The position numbers and the translations under genes were made by a program. Below the pieces are notes generated by a model, which had not been told where the DNA came from, did not search any database, and worked only from the letters and a program-made list of their open reading frames with translations. A DNA stretch of 13,055 bases from Pyrobaculum sp. (GTDB lineage Archaea; Thermoproteota; Thermoprotei; Thermoproteales; Thermoproteaceae): assembly GCA_009903905.1 (NCBI GenBank), contig WYEI01000028.1, positions 1 to 13,055 of the forward strand, given 5' to 3'. Shown piece by piece: positions 5,486 through 12,333 of this stretch; the first letter of the stretch is position 1; every line of letters starts with the position of its first letter.

Positions 5486-6877
5486 ATGACCGTGGAAGTA
5501 GTCCGTGCTCTTGAGGGAATCGCGGGCGAGAGGGTTTACACAGATCCCGACGTATTGAGGCTATATAGCCGCGACGCATCTTTCGAGTCCGGGGAGCATC
5601 CTCTTGCCGTTGTGGAGCCTGTCGATATCGACGAGGTGGTTAAAATAGTAAAACTAGCTATTCGGTACAACAAGAAGGTCATAGTGGTCGGGGCCTCCAC
5701 CAGCTTATCTGGAAACGCGGCTCCCAAAACCTCCGACGCTATAGTGATCTCCATGGCCAAGATGAACAACATCATAGATGTTTCCGAGGTTGATTGGTAC
5801 GCGCGTGTGCAACCCGGCGTAAGGGTGGACGAGCTCAACCTGGAGCTCGCCAGATACGGCTTGCAGTGGCCTGTGGATCCAGCCTCCTCCAAGGCGGCCA
5901 CGGTAGGCGGCGTTGTTTCGAACGGCGGCGGCGGAGTCAGAGGCGCTAAGTACGGCCCTGCCTCGCATTGGGTTCTGGCCCTCCAGGCCGTGATCGGGAC
6001 GGGAGACGTGATAAACGTGGGTTGCTATACGGTGAAGTGCCGCGAGGGCTACAACCTCCTCCAGCTTTTTATCGGTAGCGAGGGTACGTTGGGGGTGATT
6101 ACTGAGGCTACGCTGAGGCTGGCGCCTTTGCCCCAGTCTTTTGTGGGCGTGCTTGGGCAGTTCAACAACATCGAGGATCTTGTAAACACCGTAATCGACA
6201 TAAGGAAAGCGAAGCTGTGGACCATGATAAACGAGTTTCTCGACGAGAGGCTCTCCCAGCTCGTCGGTCTCGATAATAGATTCCACCTATGGGTGGGCGT
6301 CGACGTCAACGCTGGAGGCGAGGGCATCGTCTTGGAACAGCTTAAAAACAGCGTGGCGAAAAACCACGGCGAGGTTGTGGGCGTGGCGTACTCGCTGGGA
6401 GAATTCAACAAGTTGCTGGAGCCCAGAAGGCGTCTGTATACCGCTGCCCTGCAGGCTGCTTTCGGCGACTACGGAAACAACGCCTTGGTGTTTATAGAAG
6501 ACATCGCGGTGCCTATGAGCAAGCTACCAAACGCCGTCAGGGACTTGACGGAGCTGGGCGGCAAATACGGCATAAAGATGGTGATCGGCGGGCATATCGG
6601 GGACGGCAACATACACCCGACCATGTGGGTTAACAAGTCCGACAAAAAGGAGGTGGAGAAAGCGTTGAGATTATTCGAGGAGATTGGCAAGGTCGGCATC
6701 AAATATAGGGGAACTGTGAGTGCGGAGCACGGGATCGGGACTCAGAAGAAGGAGCTGTTGAAGGAGTCGCTAGCCGCAAAGAATCAAGGAAACTATGTAG
6801 TTTTATATAATTTAATGGCTCAAGTAAAAAAGGTGTTCGATCCATACAACATATTTAATCCGGGAAAGATACTGTAG
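5486..6877 (+). CDS. glcD: FAD-linked 2-hydroxyacid (glycolate/D-lactate) oxidase, GlcD-type, copy 1
   Basis: This 463-residue protein has an N-terminal PCMH-type FAD-binding domain (about 30-215) and a C-terminal FAD-oxidase domain (about 220-462). Motifs: FAD loop VVGASTSLSGNA (67-78), GGVVSNGGGG (141-150), GYNLLQLFIGSEGTLGVI (188-205), metal-ligand histidines in GGHIGDGNIHP (368-378), SAEHGIG (412-418), and the typical ending FDPYNIFNPGKIL. The family oxidises glycolate or D-lactate to glyoxylate or pyruvate and passes electrons to an Fe-S partner. It is the first gene of a cluster with such a partner and with malate synthase, which favours glycolate. The FAD loop departs from the usual RGxGTSLSG by G-A-S in place of G-x-G. 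ATG5486 is set by the TATA box 24 bp upstream. Confidence 0.93.
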   Translation: MTVEVVRALEGIAGERVYTDPDVLRLYSRDASFESGEHPLAVVEPVDIDEVVKIVKLAIRYNKKVIVVGASTSLSGNAAPKTSDAIVISMAKMNNIIDVSEVDWYARVQPGVRVDELNLELARYGLQWPVDPASSKAATVGGVVSNGGGGVRGAKYGPASHWVLALQAVIGTGDVINVGCYTVKCREGYNLLQLFIGSEGTLGVITEATLRLAPLPQSFVGVLGQFNNIEDLVNTVIDIRKAKLWTMINEFLDERLSQLVGLDNRFHLWVGVDVNAGGEGIVLEQLKNSVAKNHGEVVGVAYSLGEFNKLLEPRRRLYTAALQAAFGDYGNNALVFIEDIAVPMSKLPNAVRDLTELGGKYGIKMVIGGHIGDGNIHPTMWVNKSDKKEVEKALRLFEEIGKVGIKYRGTVSAEHGIGTQKKELLKESLAAKNQGNYVVLYNLMAQVKKVFDPYNIFNPGKIL

Positions 6878-6879
6878 CT

Positions 6880-7800
6880 ATGTCCATTGAGTGGATCTCT
6901 CAACTCCGCGAGATCGTTGTCGACAGCTTGGAGAAGTCTTGGCTTCCTTTCCCCGTCAAGGAAGACCTATGTGAAGGCTGGAAGAAGGACCTGCAGGTCG
7001 GCCCCAGCTCCACTATTCTATACACCTCCTGTATGTACCACATAGCTCCTGTGATTGAGAAGGCCGTTGAGAACTTGGAGAAGTTCGGAGTTACGAAGGG
7101 CGGCGTGATGGCGCGGTTGGCCTCCGTGGGGACGAAGGCGTTGGGCGGATTCCTCCTGAGGCCAGACGAGGCGGAGGTGAAGAGAGCCGACGGGATAGTG
7201 AGGAGGATCTACGAGTTCCTGAGGAGGGCCGGGGTGGAGTTCGGCCTTCTGGACAGAGAGATATACTCCGGCGCTCTTCTCTACGAGCTGGGCCTCGTCG
7301 ACGACTTTGCCAGATACGCGAGGCGCGCGGCCGAGTATTTCAAGAAGCGCGGCGTGAGGAGGATAATTACGGTGGATCCCCACACCCAGCACGTGCTGGA
7401 GAAGATCTACCCCAAGTACGTGGAGGGGTTCGACATCGAGGTGGTGAGCTACCTGGACCTCATAAAGCCGGGCGGGGTTTCCATCAACGGCTTCGCGATC
7501 CACGACTCCTGTCTCTACGCCAGGTTTCTCGGGAAGTACGAGAAGGTTAGGCAGCTTCTGGCGGCCGGCAAGCCCGTGGAAGATCCCTACATAACTGGGA
7601 AAGATACGGCTGGGTGTTGCGGAGGGCCTATAGAGTCCACCTTTCCCGGCGTCGCGAAGCAGATAGCCAAGGCGAGGGTCAAGGATCTCGCCAAGCTCTC
7701 GAGGAAGGTGGTGGTGCAGTGCCCAATATGTTACGTCAACCTCAAGCGCGCCTCTGAGGGCGAGGTGGAGCTGTACCACATGGCTGAGGTGCTCCTATGA
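6880..7800 (+). CDS. CCG-domain iron-sulfur protein, GlcF/LutA/HdrB-like
   Basis: This 306-residue protein has the layout of two cysteine-rich CCG modules. The C-terminal module is complete: Cys211 (HDSC), Cys246-Cys247 (CCGGP) and Cys281/Cys284 (CPICYVNL), the ligands of a non-cubane [4Fe-4S] cluster in HdrB-type proteins. The N-terminal module keeps Cys51 (TSCMYH) but has YSG at 129-131 where CCG is expected, and DPHTQ at 166-170 where CPxCY is expected, so it likely binds no second cluster. In GlcF, GlpC and LutA such domains take electrons from the flavin subunit. The gene starts 2 bp after the glcD stop and overlaps the ferredoxin-like gene by 4 bp (ATGA). It corresponds to the C-terminal part of GlcF. 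Confidence 0.88.
   Translation: MSIEWISQLREIVVDSLEKSWLPFPVKEDLCEGWKKDLQVGPSSTILYTSCMYHIAPVIEKAVENLEKFGVTKGGVMARLASVGTKALGGFLLRPDEAEVKRADGIVRRIYEFLRRAGVEFGLLDREIYSGALLYELGLVDDFARYARRAAEYFKKRGVRRIITVDPHTQHVLEKIYPKYVEGFDIEVVSYLDLIKPGGVSINGFAIHDSCLYARFLGKYEKVRQLLAAGKPVEDPYITGKDTAGCCGGPIESTFPGVAKQIAKARVKDLAKLSRKVVVQCPICYVNLKRASEGEVELYHMAEVLL
7786..7791 (+). promoter_or_regulatory. Shine-Dalgarno site of the ferredoxin-like gene
   Basis: GAGGTG lies 5 nt before ATG7797 inside the end of the CCG gene. It supports translation of the overlapping downstream gene from that ATG, unlike the leaderless genes in this window. Confidence 0.6.
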
Positions 7801-8093
7801 ACCTAGCCGAGCTGAGGGCAGAGGCCTCCAAGTGCCAGTTCTGCGGATTCTGCGAATACGCATGCCCCACGTATAGGAGCATGAGGATGAGGCACTTCGG
7901 GCCTCGGGGCCGCGTTAACTTGATAAAGAACTTCGACGGGGAGCTCTCCGAGGCGGCGTATATAGGCATCATGACATGTCTAGTATGCAGAGCTTGCGAT
8001 GTGCAATGTCCTGCTGGTATAAAAATTGCTGAAGTTATTCACGACTTTAAGGCATATATTCTCGAGGGGAAGATATATAAGAACAAGAGGTAG
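7797..8093 (+). CDS. 2x[4Fe-4S] ferredoxin-like protein, GlcF/GlpC N-terminal-type
   Basis: This 98-residue protein has two complete CxxCxxCxxxCP motifs: Cys13, 16, 19, 23 and Cys61, 64, 67, 71. The motifs are separated by 37 residues containing FGPRGRVNLIK, a segment found between the two clusters of GlcF/GlpC-type proteins. In GlcF this ferredoxin domain is fused in front of the CCG domains. Here it is a separate gene placed after the CCG gene, and the two overlap by 4 bp. The expected role is electron transfer between the FAD subunits and the CCG protein or a membrane acceptor. The distal 3' end carries a TATA-like box for the next gene. Confidence 0.9.
   Translation: MNLAELRAEASKCQFCGFCEYACPTYRSMRMRHFGPRGRVNLIKNFDGELSEAAYIGIMTCLVCRACDVQCPAGIKIAEVIHDFKAYILEGKIYKNKR
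8074..8080 (+). promoter_or_regulatory. Internal TATA-like box before the second GlcD-type gene
   Basis: TATATAA, preceded by purine-rich GGGGAAGA, lies in the last codons of the ferredoxin-like gene and is centred 25 bp before ATG8102. The spacing equals that of the other leaderless promoters, so the second GlcD-type gene may have its own transcript. Confidence 0.5.
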
Positions 8094-8101
8094 AATTATT
8101 A

Positions 8102-9487
8102 ATGTCCTCAAGCCTTGTCGATTTGAGGAAAACACTCGGCGAAGATAAGGTCGTCACAAATCCCGACATACTCCGTATCTACGCCCGCGACCCGGCCTCG
8201 TTCGAGTTCGAGCTACCGCTTGTGGTGGTCTACGCGGAATCCGCCGACGACGTAGTCGACGTGGTCAACTACGCAATAAAGAACAAGCTGTACATCACGC
8301 CCGTCTTCCACTCCACCAGCCTCTCCGGCAACGCGGCCACCGTCGCGAGGAACACCATAGTGCTGTCTTCGGAGCGTATGAACAAGATCCTGGAGGTGTC
8401 CGACGTAGATTGGCTCGCCGTGGTCCAGCCTGGCATAAAGATCGACGAGTTCAACCTGGAGCTTATGCGCTACGGCCTGCAGTGGCCGGTCGACCCCGCG
8501 TCGTCGAAGACGGCGTCTGTCGGCGGCTCCATAATAAACGGAGGCGGCGGGGTCAAGGGCGCCAAGTACGGCCCGGCCCCGCATTGGGTCCTCGCCTTAG
8601 AGGCGGTCATAGGCACCGGCGAGAGGATAAGGGTGGGTTGCCGTACCCTCAAGTGCAGAGAGGGCTACGATCTGCTTCACCTCTTCGTGGGGAGCGAGGG
8701 CACGCTCGGCGTCATAACAGAGGCCACGGTGAGGCTGGCCCCGCTTCCAGAGGCCTTTGTGGGGATAGTCGCCCAGTACGACGACGTAGTGGATCTCGCT
8801 AACACGGTGGTTGAGGCGAGGCGTAGAAGGCTTTGGCTGATGGTGGCGGAGTTCATGGACGACGACGGGTCGGACCTGGTGGGGCTGGGTAGGAAATACA
8901 CGTTGTGGATGGGCGCGGACATAAGCGCGGGTTCGGAGGAGGTGGTGTTGACGCGCCTTAGGGAGGTGGCCGAGGGGAACCGCGGCAAGGTGGTCGCCGA
9001 GGCCGCCAAATGGGGGGATTTCTTCAAGCTGCTGGAGCCCAGGAGGCTTCTATATCCAGCCCCGGTGAAACGCGCGGTGGAGTCGTACGGCGGAAACGCG
9101 GTCATACTGATGGCCGACGTGGCGGTGCCCACATCCAAACTGCCGGAGGCCATGCGCGAGGTTAAAGACGCCGTGCGGCTCTACGGGGTCCCGACTATAA
9201 CCGGCGGCCACGTGGGCGACGGGAATATCCACCCGACGCTTTGGTTCGACAAGAGCAACGAGGAACAGAAGAAGAAGGCGATTAAGCTCTTCGAGCACTT
9301 CGGCAAGATAGCCATAAAGTACGATGGAACTATAAGCGCCGAGCACGGCATAGGGGTACACAAGAGGGAGATGCTGAAGACGGCTCTAGAGGCGAGGGGG
9401 TCGACCGCGGCGCTTAGGATATATAGAGAAATTAAACGTATATTTGATCCTCATGGGATTTTTAACCCAGGTAAGATCTTTGAGTAA
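8102..9487 (+). CDS. FAD-linked 2-hydroxyacid oxidase, GlcD-type, copy 2
   Basis: This 461-residue paralogue of the protein at 5486-6877 is colinear with it and very similar, for example over residues 103-216. It shares GGSIINGGGG (141-150), GYDLLHLFVGSEGTLGVI (188-205), GGHVGDGNIHP (368-378), SAEHGIG (412-418) and the end FDPHGIFNPGKIFE. The FAD loop has diverged further: TPVFHSTSLSGNA (66-78) has lost the glycines before TSLSG. Bacterial glycolate oxidase uses two related FAD subunits, GlcD and GlcE, so this copy may be the GlcE-like partner, or an oxidase for a different 2-hydroxyacid. It lies 8 bp after the ferredoxin-like gene and has its own TATA-like box. The start at ATG8102 agrees with that box. 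Confidence 0.92.
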   Translation: MSSSLVDLRKTLGEDKVVTNPDILRIYARDPASFEFELPLVVVYAESADDVVDVVNYAIKNKLYITPVFHSTSLSGNAATVARNTIVLSSERMNKILEVSDVDWLAVVQPGIKIDEFNLELMRYGLQWPVDPASSKTASVGGSIINGGGGVKGAKYGPAPHWVLALEAVIGTGERIRVGCRTLKCREGYDLLHLFVGSEGTLGVITEATVRLAPLPEAFVGIVAQYDDVVDLANTVVEARRRRLWLMVAEFMDDDGSDLVGLGRKYTLWMGADISAGSEEVVLTRLREVAEGNRGKVVAEAAKWGDFFKLLEPRRLLYPAPVKRAVESYGGNAVILMADVAVPTSKLPEAMREVKDAVRLYGVPTITGGHVGDGNIHPTLWFDKSNEEQKKKAIKLFEHFGKIAIKYDGTISAEHGIGVHKREMLKTALEARGSTAALRIYREIKRIFDPHGIFNPGKIFE

Positions 9488-9490
9488 CGC

Positions 9491-9498
9491 TTAAAAGG
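9491..9498 (+). promoter_or_regulatory. TATA box of the malate synthase gene
   Basis: TTAAAAGG begins 3 bp after the stop of the second GlcD-type gene and is centred about 25 bp before ATG9519. This predicts a separate leaderless malate synthase mRNA. Confidence 0.6.
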
Positions 9499-9503
9499 CT
9501 TGG

Positions 9504-9509
9504 TTTTTT
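9504..9509 (+). terminator. T6 tract between the malate synthase TATA box and its start
   Basis: GGTTTTTTAAG lies 17 bp past the stop of the second GlcD-type gene and before the predicted malate synthase transcription start. It could end the upstream transcript without affecting one starting at 9519. Confidence 0.4.
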
Positions 9510-9518
9510 AAGAATACA

Positions 9519-11960
9519 ATGATTGAAATAAGCCTGAAGGTTTTGAGGGAGTTTAATGACTTATTAGGTGAGAAAGTTGTAAACGGACGGAGGGTTGTGG
9601 TGGAGGAGTTGATCGAGGAGATGGCGAGGAGGTTCCAGGGAGAGATAAGCAAGGCGGTGAGGGCTAGGCGGGAGTGGCTTGAGGACAGGAGGCCGGTGAG
9701 GGAAAAGGCGGCGTTTCCCCAGTGGGGCGACAAGTTCGAAGACGCAGACGGCAACGTCCGGACGTTTAGAGAGATTGTACAAGGCCTCATAGACAACTTC
9801 CTGGGCAGAGACACGCCGCTTAGGTGGGGGCTTAACTGGAACACGCCGGTGCCGGACGACCTGCACCCGCTGAGGAACCCCGGGCTGGAGATAACGGGGC
9901 CGTGGTACCCCATGAGCCGGGCCATCCACCAGATAAACGCCGACGTCGCCTCGATGATGGAGGACGAGGAGGACGCAAGCCCCGCCTGGTACGTGCCGTG
10001 GGGCTCCGGAAGAGTCGTCGCGGCGGTGTGGGAGGCTCGGAGAATAGTGAAGCGTGTTCTACGAGGCGACGTGCCCGATCCGTATCATGAAGGGGGCAAG
10101 GTCTACAGGATGCAGAAGGAGAGGTCTAGGTGGCCTACGTTGATACACAGGGTGCCCGGCCTCCACATACTTGACTTCGACATCAGGTTAGACGGGCGGC
10201 CGATACCGGCCATAATAACCTCCGTGGTGATATACACGGTCAACAACTACGACGAGTTGAAGAGGGCCGGGTCCGGCGTCTACTTCTACGTCCCGAAGGT
10301 GCAGACCCCCGGCGAGGCTCTTGTGATAGAGAAAATGCTTAGGTTCCTCGAAGACAGGCTGGGGCTTAGGAGGGGGGAGCTGAAGATAGCCATGCTCTAC
10401 GAGGAGGCGATGGCCGGCAGGTATTTGCCCGTCATCTTCTGGATCTGGCGGGAGCGGCTGGTGAAGAGCAACAACGGGAGGTGGGACTACCTGGGCTCCC
10501 TCATCGAGATGTGGAAGGACGAGGCCGTGTATCCAGACCCCCAGAACATCACCATGACGCACCCCATAATGATGGCGTATCAGAAGTACAACGCCTTGAT
10601 GTGCCTCATGGCGGGTCTTGGGAAAGACGGCGAGCTCAACGCCGGGCCGGTCGGGGGGATGGCCGCCGTGATGCTCTACAGGCCAGACGACCCCTACCGC
10701 CGCCACAGATACAACGCCAGAGCCCTCAGAGCCATCTGGCTGGACAAGCTGAGGGAGAGGCTGATAGGCCTCATATTCGTGACGCAGGAGCCCGTTAAGA
10801 AGGTGACCTTAAGGGAGGTGTTAGAGGGCAAGGTACATGGGAGGCTTTTCGACTTGTTCCGCCAGAGCTGGGTGGCGTCGCCGGAGGAGTCCTACGTCAA
10901 GGCCGGCAACGAGCCTCTCCGGGCGTCGCTGGAGGAGCTCCAAGGCCTCATAAACAGGCCGGTTAAGTACGTGGAGGTAGACGGCGTTAAGATACCCGCC
11001 GTAGACAGCGGCTTGACCGAGCAGGAGAGGCAGCTGTTCCAGCGCCTCGGCCTCATCGACGAGGAGGGCAACATCACGCCCTGGGTCGTAAGGGGGGACA
11101 TGTTGGACACGCCGGAGAAGCTGTTTGGCAACCCGGAGCTGTGGGGCGGGAGGGACCTCTGGTCCGCCCTCTACGAGCCGCCGAAGGGAGACATAACGGC
11201 GGAGCACATCCAACACGCCTTCTACATGGCCGCCAACTACGGCTTCCAGCTACTCAACGGCAACCTCGCCGCCGCCATAGACGACTACGAGCTCGGCCAG
11301 AGGTTCATGAACGACCTAGCCACCTACCGCATATTCTCCACCTGGCTCTGGACCCTGCTGAGGCACGGAGCCGCCGTGACGAAAGACGGCGCATTCAAAG
11401 GCCCCGCCAGAACCCCCCTCGGGGTCATCCCCGCCGAGGACCGGGTCAAGGTGCCGGCCGGCACGCCGTTTACCGAGGAGCTCTTCGACAAGCTGTGGGA
11501 TCTCCACATGGAGTGGACCTACGCCTTCTACGACGACCTCGACAGGATAGCCGCCGAGAAGATACTCCACAAATTCATAGACAAAGTAAGGAAGATAATC
11601 CACGAGGCCTACAAGTCAGGCCCCTTCCGTGGCCAAAGCCCAAGAGAAACCGCGAGGCGAATACTGGAGTCGCTCCACGTAGACGAGGTGGAGCAGGCCG
11701 TGGTGGAGAACCAGCCGCGCTTCGACCGCGCCTTCGCCCCAGTCATCATGGAAATCCTAAAAACCAAGCTGAAGTCGCCCATGTACCTACAACACGGAGG
11801 CCGCCTCATCATGGTACTAGCCCCCCTGCCAGACGAAGAACGAGACGCAGTCCTCCACGCAGTCTTCACCCCCAGAGACCAGGTAGAGAAGCTGGTAAAA
11901 GCGGGGAGACTACCCAACTACGTCCTCGAGATCTACGACTACCTACACGACCAAGTCTAA
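9519..11960 (+). CDS. aceB: Malate synthase, large crenarchaeal type
   Basis: This 813-residue protein is similar in size to the Sulfolobus acidocaldarius enzyme (about 820) and longer than the bacterial A type. It condenses glyoxylate with acetyl-CoA to malate and CoA in the cytoplasm. Catalytic positions can be matched to malate synthase A: Arg211 in HRVPGLHI, Mg-ligand Glu295 in LYEEAMAG, Mg-ligand Asp323 in NNGRWDY (28 residues later, the same spacing as in the A type), GPVGGMAA (376-383), and the likely base Asp599 in FMNDLATYRIFSTWLW. About 108 extra residues lie between Asp323 and Asp599. It follows the 2-hydroxyacid oxidase genes, as glcB does in E. coli. No isocitrate lyase is seen nearby, so glyoxylate probably comes from glycolate. 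ATG9519 agrees with the TATA box 25 bp upstream. Confidence 0.93.
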   Translation: MIEISLKVLREFNDLLGEKVVNGRRVVVEELIEEMARRFQGEISKAVRARREWLEDRRPVREKAAFPQWGDKFEDADGNVRTFREIVQGLIDNFLGRDTPLRWGLNWNTPVPDDLHPLRNPGLEITGPWYPMSRAIHQINADVASMMEDEEDASPAWYVPWGSGRVVAAVWEARRIVKRVLRGDVPDPYHEGGKVYRMQKERSRWPTLIHRVPGLHILDFDIRLDGRPIPAIITSVVIYTVNNYDELKRAGSGVYFYVPKVQTPGEALVIEKMLRFLEDRLGLRRGELKIAMLYEEAMAGRYLPVIFWIWRERLVKSNNGRWDYLGSLIEMWKDEAVYPDPQNITMTHPIMMAYQKYNALMCLMAGLGKDGELNAGPVGGMAAVMLYRPDDPYRRHRYNARALRAIWLDKLRERLIGLIFVTQEPVKKVTLREVLEGKVHGRLFDLFRQSWVASPEESYVKAGNEPLRASLEELQGLINRPVKYVEVDGVKIPAVDSGLTEQERQLFQRLGLIDEEGNITPWVVRGDMLDTPEKLFGNPELWGGRDLWSALYEPPKGDITAEHIQHAFYMAANYGFQLLNGNLAAAIDDYELGQRFMNDLATYRIFSTWLWTLLRHGAAVTKDGAFKGPARTPLGVIPAEDRVKVPAGTPFTEELFDKLWDLHMEWTYAFYDDLDRIAAEKILHKFIDKVRKIIHEAYKSGPFRGQSPRETARRILESLHVDEVEQAVVENQPRFDRAFAPVIMEILKTKLKSPMYLQHGGRLIMVLAPLPDEERDAVLHAVFTPRDQVEKLVKAGRLPNYVLEIYDYLHDQV

Positions 11961-12094
11961 TCCCCCAGACACGGCCCTCCCCAAACACGTACAGCGCCTC
12001 TGTTGTTGAGAAGAGACGAACTGCAACTCTAACCAATAAGATCTTCCAGGCCTTTGCAAGCCCGGCAGATGCATGTACGGGGTTTAGGTCTCGA

Positions 12095-12209
12095 TCCAAG
12101 GGTTTCACCGACATATAAGGGTATAGGAGCTGTCTTTTACATATATAATGAAAAGTCTCGCCCTTTAGGGTGGGGAGAGGTCAGCGGCTCAAAAGGCTTT
12201 ACCGACATG
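12095..12209 (+). repeat. Diverged direct repeat with third-position-only differences (SKGFTD)
   Basis: Copies at 12095-12115 and 12189-12209, 94 bp apart, both encode SKGFTD followed by Ile or Met. All five nucleotide differences over the seven codons fall at third codon positions, as expected if both were once under protein-level selection. The 94-bp offset is not a multiple of three, so the copies are now in different frames. No gene is recognised, and both lie in a spacer between convergent genes. Confidence 0.4.
12156..12178 (+). mobile_element. IS200/IS605-type right-end-like hairpin, no transposase
   Basis: The stretch contains CGCCCTTTAGGGTGGGG followed by AGAGGTCAG. CGCCC pairs with GGGTG around TTTA, and outer TCT pairs with AGA across a GGG bulge. 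This resembles the hairpin near the right end of IS200/IS605 (tnpB-type) elements, which is also the 3' end of their guide RNA. No tnpB or tnpA frame is present in the 373-bp gap, so it would be a solo end or the relic of a short non-autonomous element. The similarity is from memory of the motif only. Confidence 0.35.
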
Positions 12210-12333
12210 AATATCGTCACGTCGGCGAACCGCAGGCCTAGTGGCGACAGACAGCCCCTCTTGGCTTTTAAAGACGTAACAACGTCATCTACATAGACGA
12301 GAGCCACGGATCAGCAATTCTAAACTTAAGTGT

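Larger units (their letters stand above)
11961..12333. other. Spacer between malate synthase and the HAD phosphatase gene
   Basis: The two flanking genes are convergent. Apart from the direct repeat and the IS605-like hairpin listed separately, I see a TATA-like TTTTAAAG at 12267-12274 and a small inverted repeat GACGT-AACA-ACGTC at 12273-12286. An 80-codon frame (12054-12296) runs through the hairpin and the second repeat copy but shows no family features; I do not call it a gene. Confidence 0.4.

Noticed and set aside
11141..12118. 325-codon plus-strand frame over the end of malate synthase
   Set aside because: It is very Arg/Pro-rich and overlaps the malate synthase catalytic Asp region in another frame; it is a shadow ORF.
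12087..12208. CRISPR array
   Set aside because: There are only two diverged copies and no regular spacers.
12054..12296. 80-codon plus-strand frame in the spacer after malate synthase
   Set aside because: It has no promoter at the usual spacing and no family features, and it passes through the hairpin and the frame-broken repeat copy.
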